Positions 50,571 through 60,794 are shown, counted from the stretch's first letter. The stretch is 64,000 nt of DNA from Hippopus hippopus (GCA_946811185.2 OX328106.1:44466311-44530310), one strand, 5' to 3'. Numbers and translations are program-made. Notes: generated by a model not told the origin, from the letters alone.

Positions 50571-50574
50571 ACAA

Positions 50575-51265
50575 CTACTAAAAACATGCTTGCATGTCCG
50601 AATAAAAGATATATTAATGTAGTAAAAAGCAGGCTGAAATTAAAGTAAAACAATCATACATTCTTTAATGGACACGACATAACTATAATTTACTTGCAAC
50701 AAACGTGACCAGATGGCAAGGACAAAAAGATAACAAAAAGTGCTAAAACATTTCCGACAACTTGTCGATAAATATTATCATTTCCTGTACAGACGTATTG
50801 GTCAATATTGGCTCAAGTAACACAGTAGCCTGACCAACAATAATAAAGGCCATCTTTGTTTATATTTATTTACCTTCTCGACTCTAATCCGGGTATTTAG
50901 ATACAGCCGGCAAGGATTCAAAAGTTGACGGCAAGGATTTAAAACCTTCATACCGAAATAACTATTTTTTTTGACGCACAAACTAGATACATTTACATAT
51001 TTTTAATTTTCCTTTAATGCACATTATAATAATTAATGATTCTACTGACCGATGACTTTTGCCATAGGTAAAATTCTGCTTAATTCACCTCAAGGTCACT
51101 AAGCAGATATAATCTAAATGTCCAAAAAGGAGCGAAAACAATGAGATTAGTCTGTCAACTATTGGCGAAAAGGACGAAACGGAAAGTAAAACATTCGATA
51201 AACAAGGTGTGAAATGTTTCGGAACTGTGATATCTCCCTAGCCTTTCACCGGAATGTCTTTGATC
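50575..51265. other. Mostly unassigned
   Basis: CCGGCAAGGATTCAAAAG and ACGGCAAGGATTTAAAAC (50907-50945) form a short direct repeat. No exon. Confidence 0.45.
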
Positions 51266-51268
51266 ATT

Positions 51269-51511
51269 TGAGCCATGCACTGGCAAAAGGGGGCTTAATG
51301 CATCTCTGCGATGCACGATACCAAGCAAGCCATCACATAATTGATCCATAATAGCCAATTAAATCATGAGGTAGACTGGTCCTTAGACATTCAGAAAATT
51401 AAGAAATAGCGAAAAGTTTCGGCCTAGGTTAGCCTGCGCGGACTGCGCGGCTGACCTGGGTCGATACTTTTCGCAGATGCGTTAAGCCCCCTTTTTGCAA
51501 AGCAAGGCTCA
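51269..51511 (-). mobile_element. Family C MITE, full length
   Basis: TGAGCCATGCACTGGCAAAA to GCAAAGCAAGGCTCA. One base pair is lost at the hairpin centre (GCGCGGACTGCGCGGC). Confidence 0.88.
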
Positions 51512-51636
51512 TTTTATAGTTGGACGCTACAAATGATATATCTTTGTCAAAAAGTCACTTCAAATACAAACATACCCTATAGAGACATGTCTCACCTGGC
51601 TTGGTTCAGGGAAGGAATGTTTTGACAAAACGAGAC

Positions 51637-51639
51637 ATT

Positions 51640-51674
<35 letters not shown>

Positions 51675-51675
51675 A
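51637..51675. repeat. (TTTC)n microsatellite
   Basis: About nine TTTC units. Confidence 0.95.
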
Positions 51676-51872
51676 TCTCCCTTTTCCCATCCCTTTCAAC
51701 CTTCAGTCCTTTTTATTTATCTTTTTCGCCCTTGTTATTCTCTATATGTCATGAAACACATGTACCCCCGTCTTTCGCTTCTTTTCCATAACCTGAATAC
51801 ACACACGGAGGTCGAAAATATGCTTTTTTTTTCATAATGATTTCTCTCTCGTCGTTCTGCTTGTTTTGCCAT

Positions 51873-52192
51873 CGCCAAGCCCCAGTAGTTCAGTCGTTAG
51901 GGTACAGGACTTGAGAACAGGGGTTCTCTATTTCGATCCCCGGCTCGGCCAATTTCTTTCAAGAGATTGATGACAGTCATTGCGACAGGATTCATTCCTC
52001 TCTCACCGATGACCATTGTTTTAATGACGGTTATGTAAGAAAGCAGCCAGTGGCTTGGACAGAATATTGTGAGGAGTACTGGTTAAAGAAAATCCAGGAA
52101 AGCATGGATAGGTGCACTGGCCGCTACGATATAATTAAAATAATGTTGAAAAAAGGCGTGAAACACCAAACAATTAATCAATCAATCAATTG
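51873..52192 (+). mobile_element. tRNA-derived SINE, type I, full length (reference copy)
   Basis: Head CCCCAGTAGTTCAGTCGTTA (box A) and GGGTTCTCTATTTCGATCCC (box B). Body TTTCTTTCAAGAGATTGATG ACAGTCATTGCGAC, then CAGTGGCTTGGACAGAATAT. Common 3' domain ends CGTGAAACACCAAACAATTA and the tail is (ATCA)n. No protein. Confidence 0.92.
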
Positions 52193-52229
52193 TTTTGCCA
52201 CCAAGTTTTGTCCATAACTGGGGGCACCA

Positions 52230-52310
52230 GGAATTCCCCCCCCCCCGATAATTAATGACACCTCCCTTCCCCTTCCCCCAAACCTCCCCCCCTCCCCCCT
52301 GCGGTCCCCA
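52230..52310. repeat. C-rich low-complexity tract
   Basis: Repeated CCCC/CTTCCCC blocks. Confidence 0.85.
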
Positions 52311-52565
52311 CTTTAACAAATCAAATATCATGTTTAAAAAGTCGCCCGACTCGTTGTAGTTTCAGAACTTTGAAATGAAATTCTGTCGTAAATAGAGAAT
52401 ACATCAAGAGATACAAATTAGCGATCATCATTCCCATACCGTGAGACCAACGTGACGTAGCAATTTTTAATAAAACGATATCTGTTCGTCATTTATCTAT
52501 TTAAATACGCTAATATCTATAATAACCTTGTATCCTCAAAAGTATCGCACTGGGCTATGACGAGA

Positions 52566-52796
52566 TTAACCCTTTACCACACAATCCCGAATTTTAATTA
52601 CGACCCTGAAGAAAAAGGCTTTTGAAAACATTGTGGGAATAGAAGAAAATGCTGGTAACCAGCATTTTCTCCTTTTCCTACAATATTTTCTTCTCTATCA
52701 AAGGCAGAAATCATCGTTTGAGCTACATTGAATTGTCGTGTGTAAATGCTTTCAATTTGGTTGAGCGCAATGTTTTGTCGTTTGGTAAAGAGTTAA
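52566..52796 (+). mobile_element. Family B MITE, full length
   Basis: 231 bp, TTAACCCTTTACCACACAAT to GTCGTTTGGTAAAGAGTTAA. Shares the final TTAA with the next element. Confidence 0.92.
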
Positions 52797-53000
52797 CCCT
52801 AATGCTGCTATTCATGAGTTAAGAAACCTTTGCGGTCAGTGTATGTCAAGATCAATTTGCACAGAACTTGCAGTGTGATCTTAGATTTACACTCTCCATT
52901 TTATTTTTCAGCATTTTTTTTTTTTTTTGTTAAACAACATTAATATTGCAATATTTGAGTCTCACTGCAACCATTTAGATCTATTTCATTTATTTAGACA
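52793..53000 (+). mobile_element. Family A MITE, diverged
   Basis: TTAACCCTAATGCTGCTATT start, GCGGTCAGTGTATGTCAAGA TCAATTTGCACAG, TGCAGTGTGATCTTAGATTT. Right end indistinct. Confidence 0.8.
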
Positions 53001-53014
53001 TTTTATTCTAAACC

Positions 53015-53185
53015 AATTGGCAAAATGTTTATGTAGAACAATTGCAGATAACAAATCTTAATTACAGATACGTCTGATTTGTCTTTGTAAGGCTAGAAAA
53101 CATTGTTGCAAAAAGGAGAATATGCTTGAACCAACCACGCTCTTTTTTTTTTTACGAGATGCTTTCAAAGCATTCTTCCTCAGTT
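53015..53185 (-). mobile_element. Family B MITE, diverged
   Basis: ACAATTGCAGATAACAAATC, GGCTAGAAAACATTGTTGCA AAAAGGAGAATATGCTTG, TTTCAAAGCATTCTTCC. Confidence 0.65.
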
Positions 53186-53349
53186 TGTGAAGGTTCAAAG
53201 GCAATGTTGTCCCTTCGCATGACCTTGTGGATTATTTCGGGACAGTTAAATTTTAGCCATATTTTGAATGGCTCAGTTGCGTTGTTCGACCGGAAGTGTA
53301 GGGTAAATTCATGTCAGTAAAATATGCTGCCGCCATAAAAAAAAAGAAA

Positions 53350-53485
53350 GATCTCTTAATTCTTTATGAAAAGACAAAACGTTAGATAAGTCAATATTAA
53401 ATGCACCTGCATCTGCAGAGAACAAATTTGATACCTGTACAAATGAGCTGAAGTTATCTCATAGGTCAGAAAACATGTTTGAAAC
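53350..53485 (-). mobile_element. Family B left half, diverged
   Basis: TTAATTCTTTATGAAAAGAC AAAACGTTAGATAAGTCAA, GCAGAGAACAAATTTGATAC, GGTCAGAAAACATG. Confidence 0.6.
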
Positions 53486-53778
53486 TGTCATCTTCTAATA
53501 TTTTTCTGTCTTAGAATAAAGAAAAGATAAAGAGGAAGATTTATAGTCTACAATAACAGATTTTCTCGGAACGATATAGTGTAACCAAGCAATTTTCAGA
53601 ACCTTTGAAGGAAAAGCCGAAATGGTAAGAATTAAGCAACCACTTTCGTAAAAGAAAACAACTGATATATGGTTTCCTCTTTCAGCGCATTTGCGAATTT
53701 TTCCATCATACACATTGCAATTTAAATTCATCTGCCGAAGATGTTACATATTATATTTCTGTGAAAAAAGCTAGATAC

Positions 53779-54000
53779 TTTCTGTCAAGTTCAATGTCTG
53801 TGACGTCACTGCAATGACAACGCATGGACGTTAAATGTATCGAAATGTAAGTCAGGGACATGCATTCCCACTTTTTCTTCGTCTTCTTCATTTTCTGTCA
53901 AGTCCAATGTCTCTGACATGATCGTAATGAAAACGTTTGAAGGTTAAGAATATCAAAATATAAACCGGGTCATGCAATCGCTCTTGACTTTCAGTAATTT
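53779..54000. repeat. Tandem repeat I, units 1 and 2 (113-bp period)
   Basis: GTCAAGTTCAATGTCTGTGA CGTC... at 53784 and GTCAAGTCCAATGTCTCTGA CATG... at 53897. Each continues with AATGACAACGNNTGNANGTTAA and ends in TCAGGGACATGC or a variant. Confidence 0.8.
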
Positions 54001-54124
54001 CTTCTAGGGTGACCTTAATACTGGAACTTCATGTCTGCCACAGGTTATCATGTATTATACCTCGACTGGTATTGACCGTTTTACTTTAATGTTTCAAAGT
54101 CGTCTGCTGCATGTTTGTTTCTTG

Positions 54125-54330
54125 GGTCAATATTCACATAAGAATTAGAAGATTTACGAATATTCTTTGTCGAATTCTCAAGGATTTTTAAGACTTGAAA
54201 GTAACACAACTTCTGGTTGGCTAAACCAAATGGTTTAGCCAATCAGAAGTTGTGTTACTTTCAAATTTAGAAAAAAAAAATAAGCATAAGACTAAAAATA
54301 TTCTTAAGAATGGTTGGTAAATACGGACCC
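54125..54330. mobile_element. Family E palindrome, full length (reference copy)
   Basis: Inner palindrome AAGTAACACAACTTCTGGTT GGCTAAACCA with mirror TGGTTTAGCCAATCAGAAGT TGTGTTACTT at about 54199-54262. Right end AAGAATGGTTGGTAAATACG GACC. It separates repeat I units 2 and 3. Confidence 0.85.
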
Positions 54331-54491
54331 AGCGGTAGTAAGGTAGGTACAGATACAGGGAAAGCAAAGAAAGAGAGAGACAGCGAGGGATTTTTGTTCT
54401 CCTTCATCATTTTGCGTTGATTACGCAAATCATTGTATAAAAAAATATCACATGTATGCGTAGACGTTTGACATTTTGAAAAATGGAAGTT

Positions 54492-54590
54492 ACGCTCTGC
54501 CAAGTTCAATGTCACTGACGTGACCGTAATAACAAAGACTGAAGGTTAAATGTATCAAAATGCATGTCAGGGACATGTAGGCACCCTATG
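54492..54590. repeat. Tandem repeat I, unit 3
   Basis: GCCAAGTTCAATGTCACTGA CGTGACCGTAATAACAAAGA CTGAAGGTTAAATGTATC through GTCAGGGACATGTAGGCACC. Confidence 0.8.
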
Positions 54591-54731
54591 ACTTCAAAAT
54601 AAATTAAACCAAAATGTTAAGAGAGACATTAATACTGCAGGTACACTACTGTCGTTGAAACTTTATGCTACAAAAATATCGGCTAATGTAGAGCCAAGAT
54701 TAGACCCTGGCACATATTGTAAAGTCGAGCC

Positions 54732-54960
54732 TTAACTCTTTACCAAACGTCAAATTTTTGGCATTGACCAAATTGAAAGCATTTTCAGTCGACAAATGAA
54801 AATGTTGCTAAGATAATGATTTTTGTCTTTGATAGGGTAGAAAACATTGTCGGAAAAGGAGAAAATGCTGGTTACCAGCATTTTCTCCTTTTCCTACAAT
54901 GTTTTCAAAAGCCTTCTCTTTCAGGGTCGTTAGAAATCGAGATTGTGTGGTAAAGTATTA
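54732..54960 (-). mobile_element. Family B MITE, full length
   Basis: 229 bp, TTAACTCTTTACCAAACGTC to GTGTGGTAAAGTATTA. Perfect hairpin. Confidence 0.92.
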
Positions 54961-54964
54961 TTCT

Positions 54965-55410
54965 AAACTGACCACCAAAAAAGCACCATACGCTGCCATT
55001 GCCATGTTAAGTGTTCAGAAACAATGATATATCGTATGCTTACAAGCATGTATACCAACAAGTGCATGGTCGTTTAATTTTAAGGCTTTGGCCTCGGAAA
55101 ATGCTCATTCTCTCTTGGAAAAAACTTATCCAAATACAGCAACTGCAAGTGTGTTTGAACATAATATCTTGGGACCGCATTCTCAGATCATTCTGTATTC
55201 GATTCTTAATGTAAATTCCAGAACTATACCCACCAAATAGTCTTGGATATAATGCCTCAACTAGTCAGATGGTTTGTCTTGCAGTTTAGAATTTGAAAAA
55301 AAAAATAAGTCTCAATTAATCAGACGTCAAAATATACTGGTAAGTAAAGGTAGAGTTTCAAACGTGGTCTCGTTGCAAGACAACGAAAAAAAAGTCGTCT
55401 TCAGGACGTT
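54965..55410. other. No feature recognised
   Basis: Non-coding by inspection. Confidence 0.45.
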
Positions 55411-55412
55411 AT

Positions 55413-55576
55413 GTGTTAACCTCCTACCCAATTGAAATTTGTTTTGAGAAGGGTACAAAACATTATGCAAAAAGGAGAAAATGCTGGTAAACAGCATTTT
55501 CTCCTTTTTCCACAATGTTTCAATAGTCTCCTTCTTTAAGATCGGTAAAACTTGGGATTGTCTGGTAAAGGACTGA
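55413..55576 (-). mobile_element. Family B MITE, left part deleted
   Basis: AAATTTGTTTTGAGAAGGGT ACAAAACATTATGC, hairpin AAATGCTGGTAAACAGCATTT, GATCGGTAAAACTTGGGATT GTCTGGTAAAGG. Confidence 0.82.
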
Positions 55577-55579
55577 AGG

Positions 55580-55960
55580 GCATTCTCAAGGGCATTGCAA
55601 TGGATCCATTCCAAGAAAGTGATTATAGTGTCTTAGCGATAGCCAAATACATGTGTATTCAGTCCGCGATAGCCTAATGTAAGCCGAATGACACCTTCTC
55701 TCCAGTATAAGAGTCGCGAGTTCGATCACTCTCTTTGTTGCTCTTTGATTTCCAATTCATGTTGTAACCATAACATTGCTAAGTAAATCTGACAACACTT
55801 TTCAGCCAAACAAATGGAAATCGAACCACTGACAATTTCAAAATATCTTTTTCTATTTACAAAAAATGTGTTTAAAGTCGTCCTCTCCCGGCAAAATTTG
55901 TTTGATGGGTAGTGAGGTAAAAAAGCATAGTAAAGCAGTGATAAAGAATTTTTGTATTGA
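55580..55960. other. Unassigned, one tRNA-like B box
   Basis: AGAGTCGCGAGTTCGATCAC (55708-55727) looks like the box B of a SINE head, but no box A or body is clear. Confidence 0.35.
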
Positions 55961-55964
55961 AAAG

Positions 55965-56022
55965 AGAAGACCAAGATCAGACTGCAGAGGACGTGAATTC
56001 TGATTTTGGTCTCTTTCCAAAC
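55965..56022. mobile_element. Family A core, diverged
   Basis: AGAGAAGACCAAGATCAGAC TGCAGAGGACGTGAATTCTG ATTTTGGTCTCTTTCC: outer stem replaced but still self-complementary. Confidence 0.55.
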
Positions 56023-56262
56023 ATAACATGAGCATTCGCTATGTATAACTTAAGATGTGTGTTTAAAATTACCCCCGTGTTAAATCAAAGTTGGGGAGGG
56101 TAATTCAAAGATCAATTTATCAAGCAGGTCCGACTTTCACTGAAATCCAGCGGGGATTTACGGAGATTAGTAACGGAGTGAAATGAGAGTTTTATCTTTC
56201 AAAATTCTCGATGACTAACGTGTGAGAAACGAAATAAACTTGAGAAAGGGTGGCGAACAACG

Positions 56263-56312
56263 CAGGGGGGGGGGGGGGGGGGAACAACATGGGGGGTGGG
56301 GGGGAGGGGGTG
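56263..56312. repeat. G-rich low-complexity tract
   Basis: Two long G runs (from about 56266) separated by AACAACAT. Confidence 0.9.
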
Positions 56313-56331
56313 GTTAAAAAGAGTTCTCGGG

Positions 56332-56562
56332 TTAAAACTCTTTACCAAACAATCCCGGGTTTTCACGACTCTGAGAAAGAAGCCTTTTGAAAACATTGTG
56401 GGAAAAGGAGAAAATGCTGGTAACCAGCATTTTCTCCTTTTTCCCACAATGTTTTCTATTGTCCCAGAACAAATTTCGATATTTGAGTCACATTGATTTT
56501 GTCGTCTGCAAATGATTTCAATTTGGACCAGTCTAAAATTTTGTCGTTTGGTAAAGAGTTAA
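56332..56562 (+). mobile_element. Family B MITE, full length
   Basis: 231 bp, TTAAAACTCTTTACCAAACA to GTCGTTTGGTAAAGAGTTAA. Long perfect hairpin of about 66 bp. Confidence 0.93.
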
Positions 56563-56565
56563 GTT

Positions 56566-56895
56566 TTAACCTCCTGTAGATTGCAAAAGCTCACTTGTAG
56601 AAAAAGATTTCTCCGTTGGTCACAATGTTTTAACATTTATCTATTAGCCAAATATGATTTCATATTACACGTAATATCCGATTTTTTCCGGACGATTTCA
56701 CTTTTAAAATCTTCAGCTGCAAATTCGTTTTAGAGCGTAATGAATCTAAACGGCAAATCTACTGATAATGACTCAAAGAGGCAGTGACCAAAAACAAAAA
56801 ATGATAAAAATAAATTAATAACAAATATTGAAAAAGTTTAACAGAATGTGATAAAGAAAAGAAGAACGTAAACCAAAACACGGAGATAACTCATT
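56566..56895. other. No feature recognised
   Basis: AT-rich. Nothing assignable. Confidence 0.45.
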
Positions 56896-56897
56896 TT

Positions 56898-57162
56898 TTG
56901 CCATGCTCTAGAAAAAGGCGGTAAAATGCATCTCCCTGATGCATTATAATACCAAGCAAGTCATCATACTTTTATGGATAGCATAAAGTCCATTTTGTCT
57001 AACAACCGGCTGAATACTATGGTAGAATGATAATTGGACATGCAGAAAATTGACCAAAGGCAAAAAGGATCGACTCAGATCAGCCTGCGCGGACTGCGCA
57101 GGCTGATCCGAGTCGATACTTTTTGCACATACATGAACACCCTTTTCATTGAGCATGTCTCA
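56898..57162 (-). mobile_element. Family C MITE, full length
   Basis: TTGCCATGCTCTAGAAAAAG to TTCATTGAGCATGTCTCA. Hairpin GACTCAGATCAGCCTGCGCG with GATCAG arms identical in form to family D. Confidence 0.9.
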
Positions 57163-57424
57163 TTAGTATCTCTTTTTCATTCTTTCTATTCCATTTATGT
57201 AACAATGAGTCAATGATAAGAAATACACAAAGAGAAGGGGTACGTAAAAGGATGGAGGGGGGCGGGTTAATTACACCAAATATGGTTACCATTCTTCAAA
57301 GTTTTCTAGTAATATCTACGTGGGAGACCACCGAACCCTTGCAGTGTTGACTTTTTTCATGGCGAATTCGCTCTTTTCCAACGGCTAAAAATACAATCCA
57401 CCGAAACTCTAAAAAAAAATACCA

Positions 57425-57515
57425 CACAGGCTTGACTATACAAGTTGATGGTATAGATCAAGATCAGAATGCACGTTGTGTGCAGTCTGAATTTGATCTA
57501 TGACGTCTGCAAAAG
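57425..57515. mobile_element. Family A core
   Basis: GATGGTATAGATCAAGATCA GAATGCACGTTGTGTGCAGT CTGAATTTGATCTATGACGTC. Confidence 0.65.
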
Positions 57516-57599
57516 CCCCTATTTTCGCCTGTTAAGTACATATAACGGATATTTTCAGTGGGTAGAAAGACTCAACGCAGTCGAGGCTTAAACGATTCA

Positions 57600-57680
57600 C
57601 AGAACACTAGACAGTGTAAATCAAAGATTGAAATACACATTATGTACAGTCTGATCCCAATCGACACTGGTCGCAAGGTA
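57600..57680. mobile_element. Family A core, diverged
   Basis: GACAGTGTAAATCAAAGATT GAAATACACATTATGTACAG TCTGATCCCAATCGACACTG. Confidence 0.6.
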
Positions 57681-57682
57681 CG

Positions 57683-57955
57683 TCATGTTGTCCTAAAGAA
57701 AGCTATGGAGTTGCTATAGCAATTTTCATTTTATTTTTATAGAAAGTCTCACTTATTTTGCCATCATTACTCTGAGAGGCCGTGATAATATTGGGTAGCT
57801 GGTGATACCCCCTCTTGGCTTATTACGTCTGATATCTTTTTGAATACAAACGTAATTTGCAAACGTCACTTATCAGTTGTTTTCCTTAACAGTTCATAGA
57901 GTCTTTGAGTTGTGGTTTTGAAGGTCGTGCGTTCCCAGTTCGAATTCCAGTGAAG
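57683..57955. other. Unassigned, tRNA-like B box
   Basis: GGTCGTGCGTTCCCAGTTCG AATTCC (57925-57948) resembles a SINE box B. The head upstream is not recognisable. Confidence 0.35.
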
Positions 57956-57960
57956 GCAAA

Positions 57961-58214
57961 TGAGCAGTACTCTGGCAAAAGGGAGTTTAAATGCAATGTA
58001 CCAAGCGAGTCACCATAATTATAGTCATGGATCTATAAAATCCAATTTGTCTAACAACCGACTAAACCATGAGGTGGAATCGTCCTTTGACATGCAGAAA
58101 ACTGACAAATTGCAAAACGTTTCGACCAAGGTCAGCCTGTGCGGACTGCACAGGCTGGCCTTGGTCGATATGTTTTGCGGATGCATTAAACCCCCTTTTC
58201 ACAGAGCGTGCCTT
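57961..58214 (-). mobile_element. Family C MITE, full length
   Basis: TGAGCAGTACTCTGGCAAAA to CACAGAGCGTGCCTTGA. Stem CCAAGGTCAGCCTGTGCGGA and mirror CACAGGCTGGCCTTGG, with compensated A/T changes. Confidence 0.9.
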
Positions 58215-58215
58215 G

Positions 58216-58565
58216 ATTTAGTTTGATTTATTTTGCCCATAATAAGGGTAAAAAGTCACATCCTTACGATTTTCTCTTATAAAACGTCAACTTTCTCACC
58301 CAAAAAACGTTGGCTTAAAATACTGTTTTATTCTGCTTTAAAGGGGCTTCAAACCAGATACAGTACAGAAGTATTTTTTTAAAGAAATTCTATACAAAGA
58401 CTGCCTATTTTTATTCGTGAGCAAAAATAGTTTCTAGATTAAAACCTAGAAAGAAATGCATGAATAAAACACGAGGATTTTGCGGGTTTTTGTTTTGCAT
58501 TTTCACAGCACAAAATTCCTATTCCGTTTGTAACGGTATAGCTGTTTTTAATTAAGAAAGGATAC
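58216..58565. other. No feature recognised
   Basis: Non-coding by inspection. Confidence 0.45.
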
Positions 58566-58568
58566 AAA

Positions 58569-58832
58569 TGAGCCATGCTCCGTTAAAAAAGGGACGTAAT
58601 GCATCTGTCACTAGAATCGATACTGGTCAGTCTGCGCAGTTCGCGCGGGCTGACCTGGGCCGAAACATTTCGCTTTAGGTTAATTTTCTGCATGTCAAAG
58701 ACCTAGTGTACATCAAGATTCAGTCGGTTGTTAGAGAAAATGGATTTTATGGATCCATGATAATATGATGACTAGCTTGGTATGATGGATTACGAAGATG
58801 CATTAAGCTCTCTTTTGCCAGGGCATGGCTAA
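58569..58832 (+). mobile_element. Family C MITE, full length
   Basis: 264 bp, TGAGCCATGCTCCGTTAAAA to GCCAGGGCATGGCTAA. Confidence 0.92.
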
Positions 58833-58861
58833 ATTCTTTTTTTTTTTTAACACGACGAATT

Positions 58862-58952
58862 TTGGTCGGCCAAATAGCTCAGTTCAGTTGGTAGAGTCGT
58901 CGACTACATTTTGGCGGTTTAGAAGGTCACGGGTTGAAGTCCCATTAAAAGC
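58862..58952 (+). mobile_element. tRNA-like SINE head
   Basis: CAAATAGCTCAGTTCAGTTG GTAGAGTCGTCG (box A, with a TTCAG duplication) and AAGGTCACGGGTTGAAGTCCC (box B) have tRNA layout. The 3' side does not pair with the 5' side as an acceptor stem, so it is a SINE head or tRNA pseudogene. Confidence 0.65.
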
Positions 58953-59098
58953 TATTCTTTTTTTCTGCTTTTTTTTTTTGTCCTGAACTCTGTCTTTAAG
59001 TTTAACAGTCATGTCCTGATGACAGTCATGTGTTTTTTACAAATTATCAACTTTCTCCCCCTAAAAAATTTTGGGACAAAATCTACATAAATGCTCCT

Positions 59099-59305
59099 TT
59101 AACCCTTAGGCTTATAAGTGCAACTCAAGGACCTTTTGTGGATAGTGTAGATCAAGATCAGACTGCACAGAACGTGCAGTCTGATCTTGGATCTACACTG
59201 TCCGATAAGGTGATATCCCCCCTCTAAAAAAAAAAAAAAATCCCCTTTGAAATAGCAAAATTTACTTGAATGTTTCAATCCACTTATGTAGCAGGTTAAG
59301 GGTAA
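59099..59305 (+). mobile_element. Family A MITE, full length
   Basis: TTAACCCTTAGGCTTATAAG to ATGTAGCAGGTTAAGGGTAA. Perfect hairpin. Confidence 0.9.
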
Positions 59306-59309
59306 ACTG

Positions 59310-59638
59310 TTAAACAGTTCCATTTCCCATAAGTTTTAACGAAGAGAGTTTATAGAATTTAGACAGGACGGTTTGACAGAGTGCAGTCCACGCTGTTATG
59401 TGTGTTTTAATAGATTAAGGATATAAAATAAACAACTTACAAGGCTTATCAGTTCAGAGGAGGAAATGTTCCAATCAGAAACGCGACTGACTCCGGTGCA
59501 TTCCACTTGAAGTGCCAAATACCAGAAAAAACTATATTGTTTTCTTTTAAAATATTATAATTAGGTTTGCAAGATAATGGCAAAATGGCTTTTTATTCCA
59601 ATGAAAAAAGGGGGGTTTGAGAATCGTGTCTCCTTCTT
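59310..59638. other. Unassigned; rejected LRRNT-like segment
   Basis: 59447-59512 on the minus strand reads VECTGVSRVSD...ELISL before GTAAGT, but its phase does not fit the Slit exon series and the acceptor is poor. Confidence 0.35.
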
Positions 59639-59640
59639 GT

Positions 59641-59870
59641 TTAACCCTTTACCACACGGCAAAATTTTAGACCTATCCAAATTGAAAGCATTTGCAGACG
59701 ACAATTTCATAGTGGCTCAATTGACGCAACCTTTCTTTGATAGGGTAGAAAACTTTGTGGGAAAAGGAGAAAATGCTGGTTACCAGCATTTTCTCCTTTT
59801 CCCACAATGTTTTCAAAAGGCCTTCTCTATCAGGGGTGTTAAAAGGCGTCATTGTGTGGTAAAGTTTTAA
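59641..59870 (-). mobile_element. Family B MITE, full length
   Basis: 230 bp, TTAACCCTTTACCACACGGC to GTGTGGTAAAGTTTTAA. Perfect hairpin. Confidence 0.92.
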
Positions 59871-59934
59871 ATTCGTAGAAAGAAAAAGAATGAAAGTTTT
59901 TGCCAGATTAAAGTTATCTTCGTACATGTATTAG

Positions 59935-60090
59935 GCCCTTACCATACAATACCGTGTTTTAACCTCTGCTTGTTAGACGTTTTTTTGAAAACATTGTAGG
60001 AAAAAGAGAAAAGTTCTCCTTTTTCCACCTTACTTCTCTCCTTAATTCGACAGATCGCAACATTTGAGCAATATTTGTCGTCTACACACG
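59935..60090 (+). mobile_element. Family B MITE, hairpin collapsed
   Basis: GGCCCTTACCATACAATACC, GAAAACATTGTAGGAAAAAG AGAAAAGTTCTCC: the ATGCTGG inner stem is gone. TTTGTCGTCTACACACG. Confidence 0.75.
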
Positions 60091-60092
60091 CC

Positions 60093-60205
60093 TACTCCTC
60101 CTCCTTCTTCTCCTCATCCTCCTTCATCACCATCATCATCATCACCACCACCATCACCATCATCATCATCATCATCTTCCTCTTCTTCTTCTTCTTCTTC
60201 AATGC
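60093..60205. repeat. (CTC)n/(ATC)n/(TTC)n compound microsatellite
   Basis: Three successive trinucleotide tracts. Confidence 0.95.
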
Positions 60206-60529
60206 TGTTCTAAATTTCTCTATTTAGACTCTTTTTCTGGACCCGTCCCTCTTCGTTTCCAATCATTTTATCGAAGATTCCAGGTGCTTTCTTTATCTAG
60301 GCATTTAAAAAACTTGTTAAAAGAACTCTTTTGAAGTTTAACTCAACATTTGCAATCTGTATTTTTTTCACTCGAATATATTGAATTTTCCGGCCTGTAT
60401 CTAATCCAGCTAGATTCGTAACACGTGCTCATTTACAATTGAAGTGACCACGTATACCATGTCTGTGACCCTCTGCTGTACTGTTGTAGGCAAACCCTGA
60501 ACTGAACATTACCTTCTCTCAAATGTATA

Positions 60530-60791
60530 CGAGCCATGTTCTGCGAAAAGGGGGCTTAATGCATCTGCGAAAAGTATCGACTCAGGTCAGCCTGCGCAGT
60601 CAGCGCAGGCTGACCTGAGCCGAAACTTTTCGCTATTGCTCAATTTTCTGTATGCCGGAGAACCAGACTACCTCATGATTAAGTCAGTTTTTAAAAAAGG
60701 TGGATATTATGGATTCATAATTATCTTATGGCTTGCTTGGTACCTTGAATCACGGAGATGCATTAAGCCCCCTTTTTGCCTGAGAATGACA
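60530..60791 (+). mobile_element. Family C MITE, full length
   Basis: CGAGCCATGTTCTGCGAAAA to TGCCTGAGAATGACA. Hairpin GACTCAGGTCAGCCTGCGCA. Confidence 0.9.
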
Positions 60792-60794
60792 TAT

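Noticed and set aside
58862..58952. Functional tRNA gene
   Set aside because: A and B boxes are present, but the acceptor stem does not pair and the D-arm carries a duplication. A SINE head is more likely.
59447..59512. Minus-strand VECTGVSRVSD...SELISL before GTAAGT, proposed as Slit LRRNT1
   Set aside because: It leaves phase 0 while every Slit LRR exon here needs phase 2. The CxxxCxC half of the motif is missing and the acceptor is weak.
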